Below, in pieces: positions 22,030 to 33,754 of a stretch of 64,000 nt of DNA. The notes beneath the pieces were generated by a model that saw only the letters and a list, made by a program, of their open reading frames with translations, was not told the origin of the DNA and made no database searches. Positions within the stretch are counted from its first letter, which is position 1, and each line of letters begins with the position of its first letter. Position numbers and translations under genes: made by a program. Origin of the DNA: Anadara kagoshimensis (lineage: Eukaryota > Mollusca > Bivalvia > Arcoida > Arcidae); assembly GCA_021292105.1 (NCBI GenBank), contig CM037860.1, forward strand, positions 15,766,698-15,830,697, in the 5' to 3' direction.

Positions 22030-23040
22030 TATAGTCCCCATTTACCCTAATGCACTTAGCCAACTTTTCTTTCAGACTGTCTACACCTTTGAAATAGAAG
22101 TTTTCGGTTTAGTCCTAAAACCATGCCTCTGTGGCAGCCTTAAGTCCATCATCATCAGGAAATCTGATTCCTCGTATATGGAATTTCAAATTTCTAAATA
22201 GGAAATAATCACTGGGTACCAAATCGGGATTGTAGGATGGGTGATTAAGTTGTTCGAACTTACATTCACGAATCGCTGCTTGTGCAATCCTTGACTTGTG
22301 CACAGGAGCATTGTCGTGAAGAAGCAATACCCCTCGGCTCAACTTTCCCCTCCTTTTTAATTTAATAGCAGCTTTCAGCTGCTTCATTAGATCAGCATAG
22401 TAAGCCCCAGTGATAGAGATTCCAGCAGGTTTATAATTGATTAACAGAACACTCTTAGAATCTTAAAACCATGACTTTGCCAGCTGATGGTTGGGTTTTT
22501 AATTTCTTTGGTGGGGGTGAGCCAGGGTGCTTCCATTGCATGGACTCGTTTTGGTTTCTGGGTCCCAATGATGAATCCATGTTTCAGCATCATTTACTAA
22601 ACGTAAATGGAAGCTCTCCGGGTTATCATTATAAATGCCAAGAAGCTTCCGACTTGACTGGAGTCTTTGGAAGCGATCCTGCACATTAAGGTTTCTGGGG
22701 ACCCATCTTGCGGATACTTTTGACATCCCAAAATGCTCGTGGATAACCGTGTATACACTTCCTTGTGAAATGTCACACTCCCCAGCTATGTCATCAATCC
22801 TAATTCGACGATCATTCATGATGAGGGTCTCTACAGACGTGACAATTTCTTTTGTGATGGCATCAGCTGGCCGACCTGACCGTGGGTCATCCTTCAGTGA
22901 GGTGCGCCCACGATTAAATTCAGCCGACAATTTGGCCACTGTGGCATAGGCAGGACCACTGTCACCGTACACCTCGACCAATCGCCGGTGAATTTCTTTG
23001 GCATTTGATCCCTCTACTGTGAGGAACTTTAAATTACTAC
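22030..23040 (-). pseudogene. Mariner (DD34D) transposase pseudogene
   Basis: Minus-strand frames carry the hallmarks of a mariner transposase. These are an N-terminal helix-turn-helix region (EIHRRLVEVYGDSGP, SLKDDPRSGRP, then DISQGSVYTVIHEHFG), the linker WVPRNL, and the catalytic region with DSKxVLLINYKP, LLHDNAPVHKS and NPDLVPSDYFLF, supplying the three aspartates. Frames break near 22550 (one base missing after an AAAAC run) and near 22465 (small deletion just before the first aspartate). No initiator is preserved; a stop precedes the first conserved residues near 23035. The full-length family protein is about 340-350 aa. Inactive; the element sits inside an older SINE-like repeat. Confidence 0.85.
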
Positions 23041-23237
23041 CTTAAACTCAACATTTTGATTTTCCTACATTGCTTGATGGTCACCAACTTTGAATGCTTT
23101 TGAGAATTACACAAATATGTTGTGACAAATAAACTTGATATGTTTAAAATGGCGGAATGTTGTGTTGTCTAAATAAGTAAAGAAAATATGTGTTACGCTT
23201 GGCTAATAACGCTGTTCTATGAACTTTCTGACTTCCC

Positions 23238-23445
23238 CTCGTAACACGCACTCGCGACTTTAAGGTGCTAGCTCACCGATTCAGTACGCCGCAGACAAGC
23301 GTACCACTCCCCCAGTCCATTATACTGATACCAGTTGAACTAGTAAAAGTAAAGGTCAACGGCAAAGAAAATTCACTTTCCAACGTGTGGTTCGAGCGGG
23401 ACTCGAACTAACAGCGGTGAGAAACACTGGATTTGAAGAGTGACG
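23238..23445 (-). mobile_element. SINE-like repeat copy 2, right part
   Basis: Resumes the 7829 repeat: CTAGCTCACCGATTCAGTAC, CAGACAAGCGTACCACT, CCATTATACTGATACCAG, and the reversed B box GGGACTCGAACTA at about 23398-23410. Confidence 0.6.
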
Positions 23446-23511
23446 TCTTATACATTAGGCCAGAACAGCTTCTTTGCAACAAGAGTGCGTACACCTGAAC
23501 AGAACGTAGTT

Positions 23512-23770
23512 GTCGAGCGGCTAATGGGCTAGCCTTCAAACCCAAGACGTCTGAGGTTTTTAAGCTGTGGGTTCGACCCAAGAAAGATGGTATGCGGCTG
23601 CCTCGATACCAGCATAATGGCCCGAGTGATCCGTTATATTTATCTGCAACATTGCGGACGAGTGCACTGAAAGCCGTAGTAAGCACACTAACTAAAACAA
23701 AGAAGACTGAAAACATAAACACAAAACTCACTCACCGGCAGTCACCGCATGTCGTTTATCACTTGGACTC
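23512..23770 (+). mobile_element. tRNA-derived SINE, Leu/Ser-like head
   Basis: A plus-strand tRNA-like head (GTCGAGCGGCTAATGGGCTA as A region, GTGGGTTCGACCC as B box at about 23567-23579) is followed by a body and a tail with TAAATAAATAAATAG near 23785. It is not a functional tRNA gene: no acceptor pairing was found. Confidence 0.5.
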
Positions 23771-23974
23771 ATAGACATAAGTATAAATAAATAAATAGTG
23801 TAAATCATAAAAAAAACTGCTGCTGCAACATAAAACAATATTCAACCTGCTAACCTTCCAATACAAATAAAAATTATAAAGTCATCCAACGCTTTTTTGT
23901 CATTACCAATGTTAAAGTTCCGCTACGTCTTAGAGATCTAAAATTAACTAAATAGCATTGTTTGAACTCTACGT

Positions 23975-25985
23975 TTAGCGTTACAGTAGTAGAAAGTCAT
24001 GTTGAACAGTACGTTTGGCGTGACAGGTGTGAAATTAACTCGGTAGAAAGTCATGTTGAACAGTACGTTTGGCGTGACAGGTGTGAAATTAACTCGGTAG
24101 AAAGTCATGTTGAACAGTACGTTTTGCGTGACAGGTGTAAAAATTCACTCAGTAGAAAGTCATGTTGAACAATACATTTGGCGTGACAGGTGTAAAATAA
24201 CCTCAGTAGAAAGTCATGTTGAACAGTACGTGTCAAATAAACGAAGTAGAAAATCATGTTGAACAGTACGTTTGGCGTGACAGGTGTCAAGTAAACGAAG
24301 TAGAAAGTTATGTTGAACAGTATATTTGGTGTGACAGGTGTGAAATAACCTCAGTAGAAAGACATATTAAACAGTACGTTTGGTCATGTTGAACAGTACA
24401 TTTGGCGTGACAGGTGTAAAAAAAACGAAGTAGAAGTCATGTTGAACAGTACGTTTGGCGTGACAGGTGTGAAATTAACTCAGTAGAAAGTCATGTTGAA
24501 CAATACATTTGGCGTGACAGGTGTAAAATAACCTCAGTAGAAAGTCATGTTGAACAGTACGTGTCAAATAAACGAAGTAGAAAATCATGTTGAACAGTAC
24601 GTTTGGCGTGACAGGTGTCAAGTAAACGAAGTAGAAAGTTATGTTAAACAGTACATTTGGTGTGACAGGTGTGAAATAACCTCAGTAGACATATTAAACA
24701 GTACGTTTGGTCATGTTGAACAGTACATTTGGCGTGACAGGTGTCAAAAAAACGAAGTAGAAGTCATGTTGAACAGTACGTTTGGCGTGACAGGTGTGAA
24801 ATTAACTCAGTAGAAAGTCATGTTGAATAGTACATTTGGCGTGACAGGTGTGAAATAACCTCAGTAGAAAGCCATGTTGAACACTACGTGTCAAATAAAC
24901 GAAGTAGAAAGTCATGTTGTACAGTACATTTGGCGTGACAGGTGTGAAATAACCTCAGTAGAAAGTCATGTTGAACAGTACGTGTAGTACGAAGTAGAAA
25001 GTCATGTTGAATAGTACGTTTGGCGTGAATAGTGTGAAATTAACTCAGTAGAAAGTCATGTTGAATAGTACGTTTGGCGTGACAAGTGTGAAATTAACTC
25101 AGTAGAAAGTCATGTTGAACAGTACGTTTGGCGTGACAAGTGTGAAATTAACTCAGTAGAAAGTCATGTTGAACAGTACATTTGGCGTGACAGGTGTCAA
25201 ATAAACTCAGTAGAAAGTCATATTGAATAGTACGTTTGGCGTGACAAGTGTGAAATTAACTCAGTAGAAAGTCATGTTGAACAGTACATTTGGCGTGACA
25301 GGTGTCAAATAAACTCAGTAGAAAGTCATATTGAATAGTACGTTTGGCGTGACAAGTGTGAAATTAACTCAGTAGAAAGTCATGTTGAACAGTACATTTG
25401 GCGTGACAGGTGTAAAATAACCTCGGTAAAAAGTCATGTTGAACAGTACGCGTCAAACAAACGAAGTAGAAAGTCATGTTGAACAGTACTTTTGGCGTGA
25501 CAAGTGTGAAATTAACTCAGTAGAAAGTCATGTTGAACAGTACATTTGGCGTGACAGGTGTAAAATAACCTCGGTAAAAAGTCATGTTGAACAGTACGCG
25601 TCAAACAAACGAAGTAGAAAGTCATATTGAATAGTACGTTTGGCGTGACAGGTGTGAAATTAACTCGGTAGAAAGTCATGTTGAACAGTACGAGTCAATT
25701 AAACGAAGTAGAAAGTCATATTGAACAGTACGTTTGGCGTTACAGGTGTCAAATAAACGAAGTAGAAAGTCATATTGAACTCTACGTTTGGCGTGACAGT
25801 TGTGATATTAACTTGGTAGAAAGTCATGTTCAATACTACGTTTGGCGTGAAAATTGTGAAATTAACTTTGTAGAGAGTCATGTTGAATACTACGTTTGGC
25901 GTGACAGTTGTGAAATTAACTTTGTACAAAGTCATGTTGAATACTACGTTTGGCGTGACAGTTGTGAAATTAACAAGCAAGAACA
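23975..25985 (+). repeat. 54-bp minisatellite with higher-order repeats
   Basis: Units of about 54 bases, core GAAAGTCATGTTGAACAGTA followed by CGTTTGGCGTGACAGGTGTG and AAATTAACTCAGTA, fill 2 kb. Some units are shortened (CAGTACGTGTCAAATAAACG). A block of about 331 bp that includes a shortened unit is repeated (compare 24230 and 24561), so there is a higher-order period. The unit length is near a multiple of three, so long frames appear on both strands; they are not called as genes. Confidence 0.9.
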
Positions 25986-26132
25986 CATCATAAAGTCATA
26001 CATTTAATATGAAACTAGATCAAATATACTAAATCTACAGCTTATAAAGATTCTGACTTAGGACGGACGAACCTTGGACATAATTCCAAATTGGTACTTA
26101 ACGGCTGTGGATCTATGAGACACTTTACAATA

Positions 26133-26303
26133 CAGTCAAACCTATTGATAAAAGCCGCCCAATGGATCCAGTAAAAGTAGCCTTTATGAGCAGGTGGCTC
26201 CTATATACAGGTTCAAATAACGTGAATATAGAGCAATTGGGATAAAATTCTACTGGCATTTGAAAGTAGGTGGTCCTTATATAGAGGTGGCCATTCGACT
26301 GTA
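26133..26303. mobile_element. TA-flanked MITE (CAGTCAAACCT family)
   Basis: Termini TACAGTCAAACCTATTGATA (left) and GGCCATTCGACTGTA (right). Interior reads GCAGGTGG and GGGATAAAATTCTACTGGC. Copies lie at 56762-56948 and, inverted, at 57627-57810. The CAGT...AACC ends and TA flanks fit a pogo/Tigger-type non-autonomous element. Confidence 0.6.
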
Positions 26304-26309
26304 ATCATA

Positions 26310-26780
26310 TTTGTTGTACAACCAGCAGCTGAAACGTCGATGCTTTGTTGAGTCGACTTTATTAAGACTTACACTATTCAACGCTTTTAAATTCTCGAAC
26401 TTGTCTTGACTTATAGCAATACTGTCTCGTTATTAATAAATATTCCGTTTTAAATGTTTTTCAAATGTCATGCATGTATTTAAATAAAAGAAACTATTTT
26501 TTTAAAAAAGAATTCAAAAAAGATATTTATTTACCTAACTCACCACCAAACTGTACATGACAATAATAAGATACACTACTGATTTTACGACGAATTAGGT
26601 TAAATAGAAAAATAACACAGCTGAAACATGTCTTCATAATTAATGTTGTAGCCTGAATGTCACTGTCAACTTTCATGATTAAAAACCCAAAATGAAAACA
26701 AAACAAAAAAAAATCATTTTTTTTTAAAAAAAGTTTTAAATCGATATTATGTGCCATTATGTACGTATTGAACGTAATAT
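26310..26780. other. No gene seen
   Basis: AT-rich with A and T homopolymers. The 76-codon minus frame at 26527-26757 has no recognisable domain and is left out. Confidence 0.4.
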
Positions 26781-26783
26781 ACT

Positions 26784-26980
26784 ACCACGGCAGCTCAGTT
26801 GATAGAGTGCTTCCTCTGTATACATGCAGGAGTAGGGTTCAAACCCTAGTTGTGTCTGGCCAAGAGACAGGCTTAGACATAGGTAGTGGCTGCTCTTTCA
26901 CCAAACACTCAGCAGCGTTTAGAGATGAAAGTCTAGTAAATGACTCGGACGTAAAAGCTCATTCAAACAATCAATTTTGA
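26784..26980 (+). mobile_element. tRNA-derived SINE
   Basis: A box CAGCTCAGTTGATAGAG (26791-26807), B box GGGTTCAAACC (26835-26845), then a body with CAAGAGACAGGCTTAGACAT and AGGTAGTGGCTGCTCTTTC. Same family as 30741-30965 (plus) and 44141-44400 (minus). Confidence 0.7.
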
Positions 26981-27702
26981 CCTATATAATTAAATCATAT
27001 TTGGAGATAGTGAGGAAATCAGTCGTGAGTTACCACTGTCCGTTGAAATGTGCTCGGGAAAGCCTACTACTTTATTTGATAAAATATCAAAATTCGTACG
27101 TGGCATTTGTAAAAGATTGATTCTTGATTCTGGGTCAGAGGTTCTGTGCCTGTGCTTTGGGTGTATCTTCTGATGCTGGTTTGGAATACCACTACTAGTC
27201 GAGTAGGCATTTTATAAACCTAGAAATGTTCATTCCTATGAAGTTTTTTTGCTATTTTGTTTTCCTCATGGGTCCTTGAACAAAACTAACTTAGTTGCCC
27301 TTCGGGCAAATTTGGGCAACTTGCACAATATACATAAATCCAAAATGGCCGCCAAACGTCAAATTGAAGTACATACTGCACATAAAAAATCTTCCATTAG
27401 CTTGTAATATATCCTTTTAGATGTTTTCAGGTATGAGAAACTCATTTCTGGCGTTAATTTTTACATATGGAACACTTTACTTGCACAATAAGCTATCAAT
27501 CCAAGATGACCGGCGGACGCCATCTTGAAATATTGATTTTATACAAAATCAAATTTATAATAGGTTGTAATATATCTTTGGAGTGATATTTAGGCATGGG
27601 CAACTCAATCCTGGCATTAGTTTTACATTAAATACCATCATGTCAACAATGACCAACCAATGTGCCAAATAACTATTCATCCTAGGATAGCCATGGGTAA
27701 TC

Positions 27703-27912
27703 TCATTTTGTGTAAAAATTTAAACGCATCCTTTCTCCAGAACAGTTACAAAATTGTTTACAGAAAGCATGTCCTTGTGTGTTGCACTTATGGTTTTGTG
27801 CCTTATATTGACATAACATGACATAAAGAAGTTCTTGTGGCGTCGGGTGTCCTTTCGCTATTACAGGTAATGAGAATTGATCTTTGAATTTCAATCCGAA
27901 ATTGGTTATCAT
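27703..27912 (-). pseudogene. Cysteine-rich C-terminal coding remnant
   Basis: A 69-codon minus frame just inside the left arm of the 27198 element reads ELLYVMLCQYKAQNHKCN then CKQFCNCSGER. The spaced C-x-C and C-N-C pattern resembles the cysteine-rich tail seen at the end of some transposon-borne proteins in marine invertebrates. No upstream core domain is visible. It could be the last trace of the element's own gene. Confidence 0.35.
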
Positions 27913-28189
27913 CTCATACTCTTCAGGAGGACAATGACTGTAGGTACCCTTTCATAACATTAACTAAAGGTGAGACAACAGAAAATGGTGTTTGAAACAA
28001 CGTCATAACTATTAGGCTTTGATGTTTTTTATGAAGATCCTGAAGAAACACCAGTTTTTCCTGCTGGCTGGCCATACAGAACAACAAAGAATGGTTCAGA
28101 TCTTATAAAGTTATTTGTGATCTTTGTTTACCAAGAACACCAGCTTAATGAGAAGAAGAAGAGTTTTTAATTAGGATGTTGTATCACAA

Positions 28190-28505
28190 CCTCTTAAGAG
28201 TTTGCATACCTAGCAATTCAAGATATCTCAAACGAAGATCATGCCCCTAAGAGCATATACGCCTTGTATTTGACATCTCGAACCAAGACCATGACACTTA
28301 CAGTGTGCATGCCTGTCAGTTCAAGACATCTCGACCAAGACCATGTTACTAGAGCATGCATGCCTGGCAGTTCAAAACATCTCGAACCGAGACCATGACA
28401 CTGAGAGCATGCATGTCTGGCAGTTCAAGACATCTCAAATCATAACCATGACACTAAGAGCATGCATGCCTGACAGTTCAAGACATCTCAAATCATGACC
28501 ATTGT
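28190..28505 (+). repeat. Tandem repeat of about 55-60 bp
   Basis: About five degenerate units contain TTCAAGACATCTC, GACCATGACACT and GAGCATGCATGCCTG. They sit inside the 27198-30737 element. Confidence 0.7.
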
Positions 28506-30740
28506 TAGTTGCATAGATGTTCAAAACTTCTATCCTATCACTCCATCTGTATATATCACATTGTTCCCATGCTTATGCACCCAACACACTAGGAAAAACA
28601 AAACCACGTGTCGTCAATCAGCACACAAATGCTACCGGTATCATGACCTGTTTGTGCAGCCTGGAGAACATACGATACCATAGTTATGCCGGATTCATCA
28701 TGGCCGAATCCACAACCGTATACTTATTGCTGTGTTGTATCCTCTGTCCTGGTCCTTAGAAGATACGAGATGGTATTTGTCAAACACAAGATTTTCTCTG
28801 AAGTGCCTGGGTACCAATATGACCTTTTTGGGGTTGATTCAATGAAATCTGATGGGTTATCGTCATGTAACCAAGAGATGCGATAGAAAAACTGTGAATC
28901 ATTGTGATTGTTTGTGAGTTTTGGGTGAACGAACCCCACAAAGCGATTTGACTAGAGCCGACTCCATGCCTTTCCAATGACAACCATTTCAACCACTGTC
29001 TAAAAAGGAACAGAACCGATATCAAATGCAAGCTCAAGCTAAGCTCAAACTGCCCTGCTGTCAAAACAACGGTAACCAAAGAAACATGTATCTTGCATTT
29101 TGACAGCGTCGCTTTGAAACGTATTGCCTTTATCATCTTTATAGAGCTAATAATGGCATTATAAAACTCATCAGGTAGACTTGATTGTACTCGTATTCCA
29201 TCTACTTATCCATTACAACTGAATCCACCATTACAACTGAATGACACATAAGAAGCAATTTTACGAACAAATGCCAGAGTTTGAATAAGCATATATATCC
29301 AAGGGACACCAAGGATTGAACTCTTTGAGTTATGGTCCATGTCATACTCAGAATATATTCATTTCAATCGATCATAGAAGCACCAATCTACCCACTTAAA
29401 TGATTAGGGTAAAGAGTCATGCCTTTAAAGGCTCATTTTTCAAATTTGATAGCAGTTTGTTCTCCAAACTGGTTAGCCAAGACAGCATCCTAATAATTAC
29501 CATGGTGCCGACATGCGTGATCTTCGACAGGACACGCATGTGTTTATAGCAGACACTGAGAAAGTTTACCAGCATATTGTACATGTCCAGCATCCAATAA
29601 AATAATTTGTTGGGTGTGCTAATCAGGATACAAACAGTTTTGGTGGTAGACAGTGCGGGGGTATTATTTTCTGCTGTCCAGTATAATTTGTAAGTGAAAC
29701 AGAATTGTCAGATCTAGATGTTGAGATGTTGCTTAATGGTGACTTAAAAGTAAACCAAATCTAGACTGTGCACTACCTTTTCACTTATACCACATGGATG
29801 AACATGGCAGTCTGTAGTCATAGCGTGTGTATCATAGCAGTCATTTGGAGTGTAAATAGTGGATCAAAATATCAAAACTATCATAAAACCAAAACATGAG
29901 TTCTTCTGTTCAACTCCAACAAATCAATTTGTGGAAAGTTGTTGCATTATCAGTGACAGATTTTACTGTAGATTCCCGAAACCATAATACTTCATTATAT
30001 GACGTAATGTATCAGTGTTCATGTAAAAATCGAATCAATTCACTGTTGACAAACTTATTATTTAGTTTGATACGATGTCCGAGTATAATTTGGTTTTCAT
30101 TCGTGGTAATATACATGTATATGTGACTGGATTAACTATGATAGCAATATTGTGGCTTTGAAAACTTCTTCGTTGGATACACGCTTTAAAAGAAACCTTA
30201 GCAAAGTGAACTAGCCTTTATGCTAGACTTAGTAAAGCTGAAATCACTAAGATCATATTTTTAATTTCTTATTAAAAGGAATTGTTCGAGCCTCATGTAT
30301 GACCTTTAAATCAAAATGTATCAAGATGTATGGTTAAGTTACACAGCATTGAATGTGATATGCTGTGTTACATCTTTTAATAAAAAAAACCTGTTACTCC
30401 TACCGTTGGTTGGTCAAAATTGTTAAATGTACTTTTAAATTCCCCCAAATGTTAAAAACATCAACGGAAATGAGTTCCTCATCCCCGAAAACATATAAAA
30501 CGGTATATTACAAGCTATTGTAGACTGTGACAATTCTTACAAAAGATAGATTTTCAATATGGCGTCAGGCAGCCATCTTGGATATATGCAAATTATGCAA
30601 TTTGCCCATTGTTGCCTGCAGGGCAACTAACCTAATTTTACTCTAGGGACCCTATAGAATACAAAACAGCAAAAAAACTTCATAGGAAAAAACATTTCTA
30701 GGTTCAAGTATTGAGTATATGGGAGTGTCAACTCGACTAT

Positions 30741-30970
30741 ACGGTAGCTCAGTTGATAGAGTGTTCGTTCCGTATGTAAGAGCGGGTGGGTTCGAAACCC
30801 AGGTATGCCCAAGACTTAAAAATAGGTAGTGACTGTTCTTTCGCTAAGCACTCGACAGTTAGGAATGGAAGTTATGGGGTCCCTCGGAAGAGACCTTAAA
30901 ACCTATGCCCCAGGTCACGCGTATGACAGGCCTGGCATGTTAAAGAACCCTCCCTGAACTTTTTTTAGTT
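30741..30970 (+). mobile_element. tRNA-derived SINE, near complete
   Basis: A box GGTAGCTCAGTTGATAGAG (30744-30762), B box GGGTTCGAAACCC (30788-30800), body with AAAATAGGTAGTGACTGTTC and GTTAAAGAACCCTCCCTGA. It begins two bases after the TA that flanks the 27198 element. Confidence 0.75.
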
Positions 30971-30974
30971 TTTT

Positions 30975-33175
30975 TCCCACACATGAAGAATATTATTTTC
31001 TTCTTCTTCTTTATAAATGATAAGTGTTTGACTTTTGCAATGTTTAATAAAACCAAAACGATATTTAAACAAATGCATTACAAAGCAGCTTGATCTTAAA
31101 GCCATATTTTTTTAAGATCGAAAGAGTTGCCTCCCCTTTATTTAGGTCCTGACATTGCTTACAGCAACATTGTCGTTCATATAATTTTCTTAGGTCACCT
31201 TTACCGAATTTCTTGAATTTTAACTAATCTAGATATAATCAACATTTCTTGTTCTTTGCTTCAGTAAGATTGATTTCCTGCTGAACTATTTTAAAATATA
31301 ATAATTCTCATCTTAATCATATGCATCTGAAGTCAAGTGTCCGGTTTAGTGAGGTTTCACTGTATATTGACAATTTCATTTAATGTAAAATGGACTTATG
31401 ACATTAAATGATGATCAATATATTTTCCAAATTTTATACATTGTATTCTTATTTCTTTTGTATTTTCAGTTTCTATTATAGCCATTTCATGTCTACTGGT
31501 TACCATAGTTGACTCATGGACAGTATTTTGTGGGCCTGAAATTTTATTTAGGAGTTAATGGCATAAGGAGCCCTTCTAGATTGAATACTGATATAGACCC
31601 TATGTAGGGACAAACTTCACTACTACATTAGAAAAATTCAGGAAATGATAAACAGTATAAAAAACAATAACTACATAGTAACAAAATCTTGTAATACAAT
31701 ATATTCATAAAATGAAATCTACTTTCTCTTTATACAAGTTATGAGTGCTTGAAATTCAATAGAATTCAAGTTTTAAAAATATTATTTAAAATCCATAGAG
31801 TGTGTTAATATATTATAAAACAGAAACTTTATACAGGTATATAATGATTAAAACAATTTGTAAAAGCTATATCACATAAACACTAATACATGTACATAAA
31901 AACTTGGTAAAAGCATAAAATTGTTAAGAACTATTAGAAATATGTAGCACTTTATAAAATAATAGTTTAGACTTGGTTCTCATTGGCATTTTGAATCTAC
32001 AGTACTAGCTATTGTTTGGTATAGCTACTGTGGTGAACTGATAAAAAGCTGCACACAGATTTGAAAGGTTTGGTGTTTGAATCCTTTCTGCCTTTTCATT
32101 TTCATTCCTTCTTCTTTAACATTTTAGTATTTTCCCCTATTTCTTTAACATTTTGGTATTTTTATCCAAATTTTTTTTACAATTTAATGACATATTTAAG
32201 TAAGTTTTATGATAAATATGACATTATTATGATTCTAAGCAGTTGTACACAAACTCTGAATTCAGAGGGTCTGAATGATTCCAAAGTTAAATCACCGGTC
32301 TATAGTTGAGACGTTCCGTGTTTTGACTAGTTATGGTTTTGTATATATACAGTTTATTTTTCTGTAATTTTTGTGGAGTGAACAGATTTATTATGGTGCT
32401 AACTTTTGCGCAAATCAATATGACTTTTGAGCAAAAAAATATGATGGTTTTGCAAAGGCTTATATTACGATTGCACAAAACGTAATTGCCATGTTAAATA
32501 AACATCCAAAACGTAATTTCCATGTTTTTTTAATAAACATCCAAAACGTAATTGCCATCAGATGATTAAAAAAAACACTACCCGAACTCTGAATCTGTTT
32601 AATAACATCCACAAACAGAAAAATAATTGAATGGCTTGTGTAAAATTGTTCATTAAAGTGAGAATAGAAAGATTCGGGTCCATTGTTAGTTCTTTTGCAG
32701 TTGGGAACTGGATTGGATGCTCATACTTTTGGTGGAAAGCCATATTACATGCAGTATCTTCACCGATTTAACCAGTAAATACATGTACTATAAAGTGTCT
32801 ATGAACACTATTTGGCGTGGGTAACTTAACATAAAGTTTGAAGTAAACTAAGTCTGGTCATGTGACACTAGCGTAGATAATTTTACCATGATGTATCGTG
32901 AACTTAAACTGGTCAGGTGGTGTATATCACAGTTTAACATGGACAATTAAGATTTGTGCAATAGTAGTATACGCCCTTTGCCCAAATGACATATAGGGGT
33001 TATGAAAATTTTGCACAAATGTAATGTGCCCATTTACTATAATCGGACTGAAGAAACAATTTCATATTTTTAGATTTCTTTGCTTGGGCATGATTTTATT
33101 TAAATGATACAGTACCTTGAATTAGTTAATTATGAATGCTAAGGGCTTTAAACAACCCTACAGTCAGAATCGCTA
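30975..33175. other. No gene; short tandem motif
   Basis: AT-rich, non-coding. Near 32470-32555 three copies of AACATCCAAAACGTAATT lie in tandem. A lone CGGTTTAGTGAGGTTTCACTGTAT at about 31342-31365 resembles one end of the CAGT...AACC MITEs. No exon is supported. Confidence 0.45.
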
Positions 33176-33179
33176 TATC

Positions 33180-33564
33180 TGTGACAATGAATTAAACTTA
33201 ATTTCCATAGAAAATAAAATAAACTTCTATAATGTTTGATATTGTTCACTTACTTGTGCCTAGTCATACATGAAAATCTTTATGCACATCCCTGATTGTC
33301 ATTTTCTGTAGAAAGGAAAATGTTTGTGCTATGGGGATTTTACATGTCGAAAATGGTGATGTCATATGTACATAAGGATCCGTATTCGCCTGGTTTTTCA
33401 ACATGTAAATCCCCATAGTGGCAAAGTTTTATACTTTGGAGATATATTCTCGACTAACCGCAAACGAGCATGGCAATTTCCTCTTATGAAAAGAAAAAAA
33501 TATCAATTTTTATTCAAGTGGCTGTTAGATTTTCTATGGAAATGAAGCATAATTCGTTGTCACA
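33180..33564. mobile_element. Foldback element in the receptor 3' region
   Basis: The outer arms (33180-33215 and 33529-33564) share TTTCCATAGAAAAT with its complement. The inner arms (33321-33352 and 33393-33424) share TATGGGGATTTACATGT-like sequence with its complement. The whole 385 bases can fold into one long hairpin. A possible minus-strand AATAAA (33509-33514) for the receptor gene lies inside the right arm region. Confidence 0.6.
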
Positions 33565-33754
33565 TGGACAGTAATAATTTAGTTCTATTATGTTCAGTGA
33601 TTAGAACAAGATTTAATAAGAGATTCTAAAATGATAATGAATTAATAAAAATGTCATATGACATGATTTTAAATGTTAAACCTAGATCTATGGTATTAGC
33701 CTTTGGAAATATTTAATATTGGCACTGCTGATTTGCAATGCCAAAGTCTAAATA

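Larger units (their letters stand above)
27198..30737. mobile_element. TA-flanked element with long inverted repeats
   Basis: Starts GTCGAGT and ends ACTCGAC, with TA on both sides (27196-27197, 30738-30739). Arms of about 340-465 bases (27198-27665 and about 30395-30737) are imperfect inverted copies. Shared blocks include CCTAGAAATGTT, CCTATGAAGTTTTTTTGCT, AGTTGCCCT...GGGCAA and a CCAAGATGGC/GCC block; the left arm has an internal duplication of the last. The interior has only a cysteine-rich remnant and a tandem repeat. Non-autonomous or decayed; superfamily not determined. Confidence 0.7.

Noticed and set aside
23975-25985. CRISPR array
   Set aside because: The regular repeats have no unique spacers; repeat and spacer both recur, and the DNA is eukaryotic. 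The same applies to all other arrays here.
24547-26007. Frames encoding repeats of the type HVEQYVWRDRC
   Set aside because: A by-product of the near-54-bp minisatellite; frames are repeatedly broken and also open on the opposite strand.
26527-26757. Hydrophobic 76-codon minus frame ending near a GTAAAT donor-like site
   Set aside because: No recognisable domain, AT-rich homopolymer context, and no matching upstream or downstream exon.
28724-29136. Possible coding exon on the minus strand (71 and 118 codons)
   Set aside because: Two overlapping frames with no recognisable domain, inside a TIR element; no splice or promoter support.
30741-30815. Functional tRNA gene
   Set aside because: A and B boxes are present, but no acceptor-stem pairing was found and the sequence continues into a SINE body shared with other copies. 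The heads at 39168, 26784, 44391 and 23512 were rejected for the same reason.
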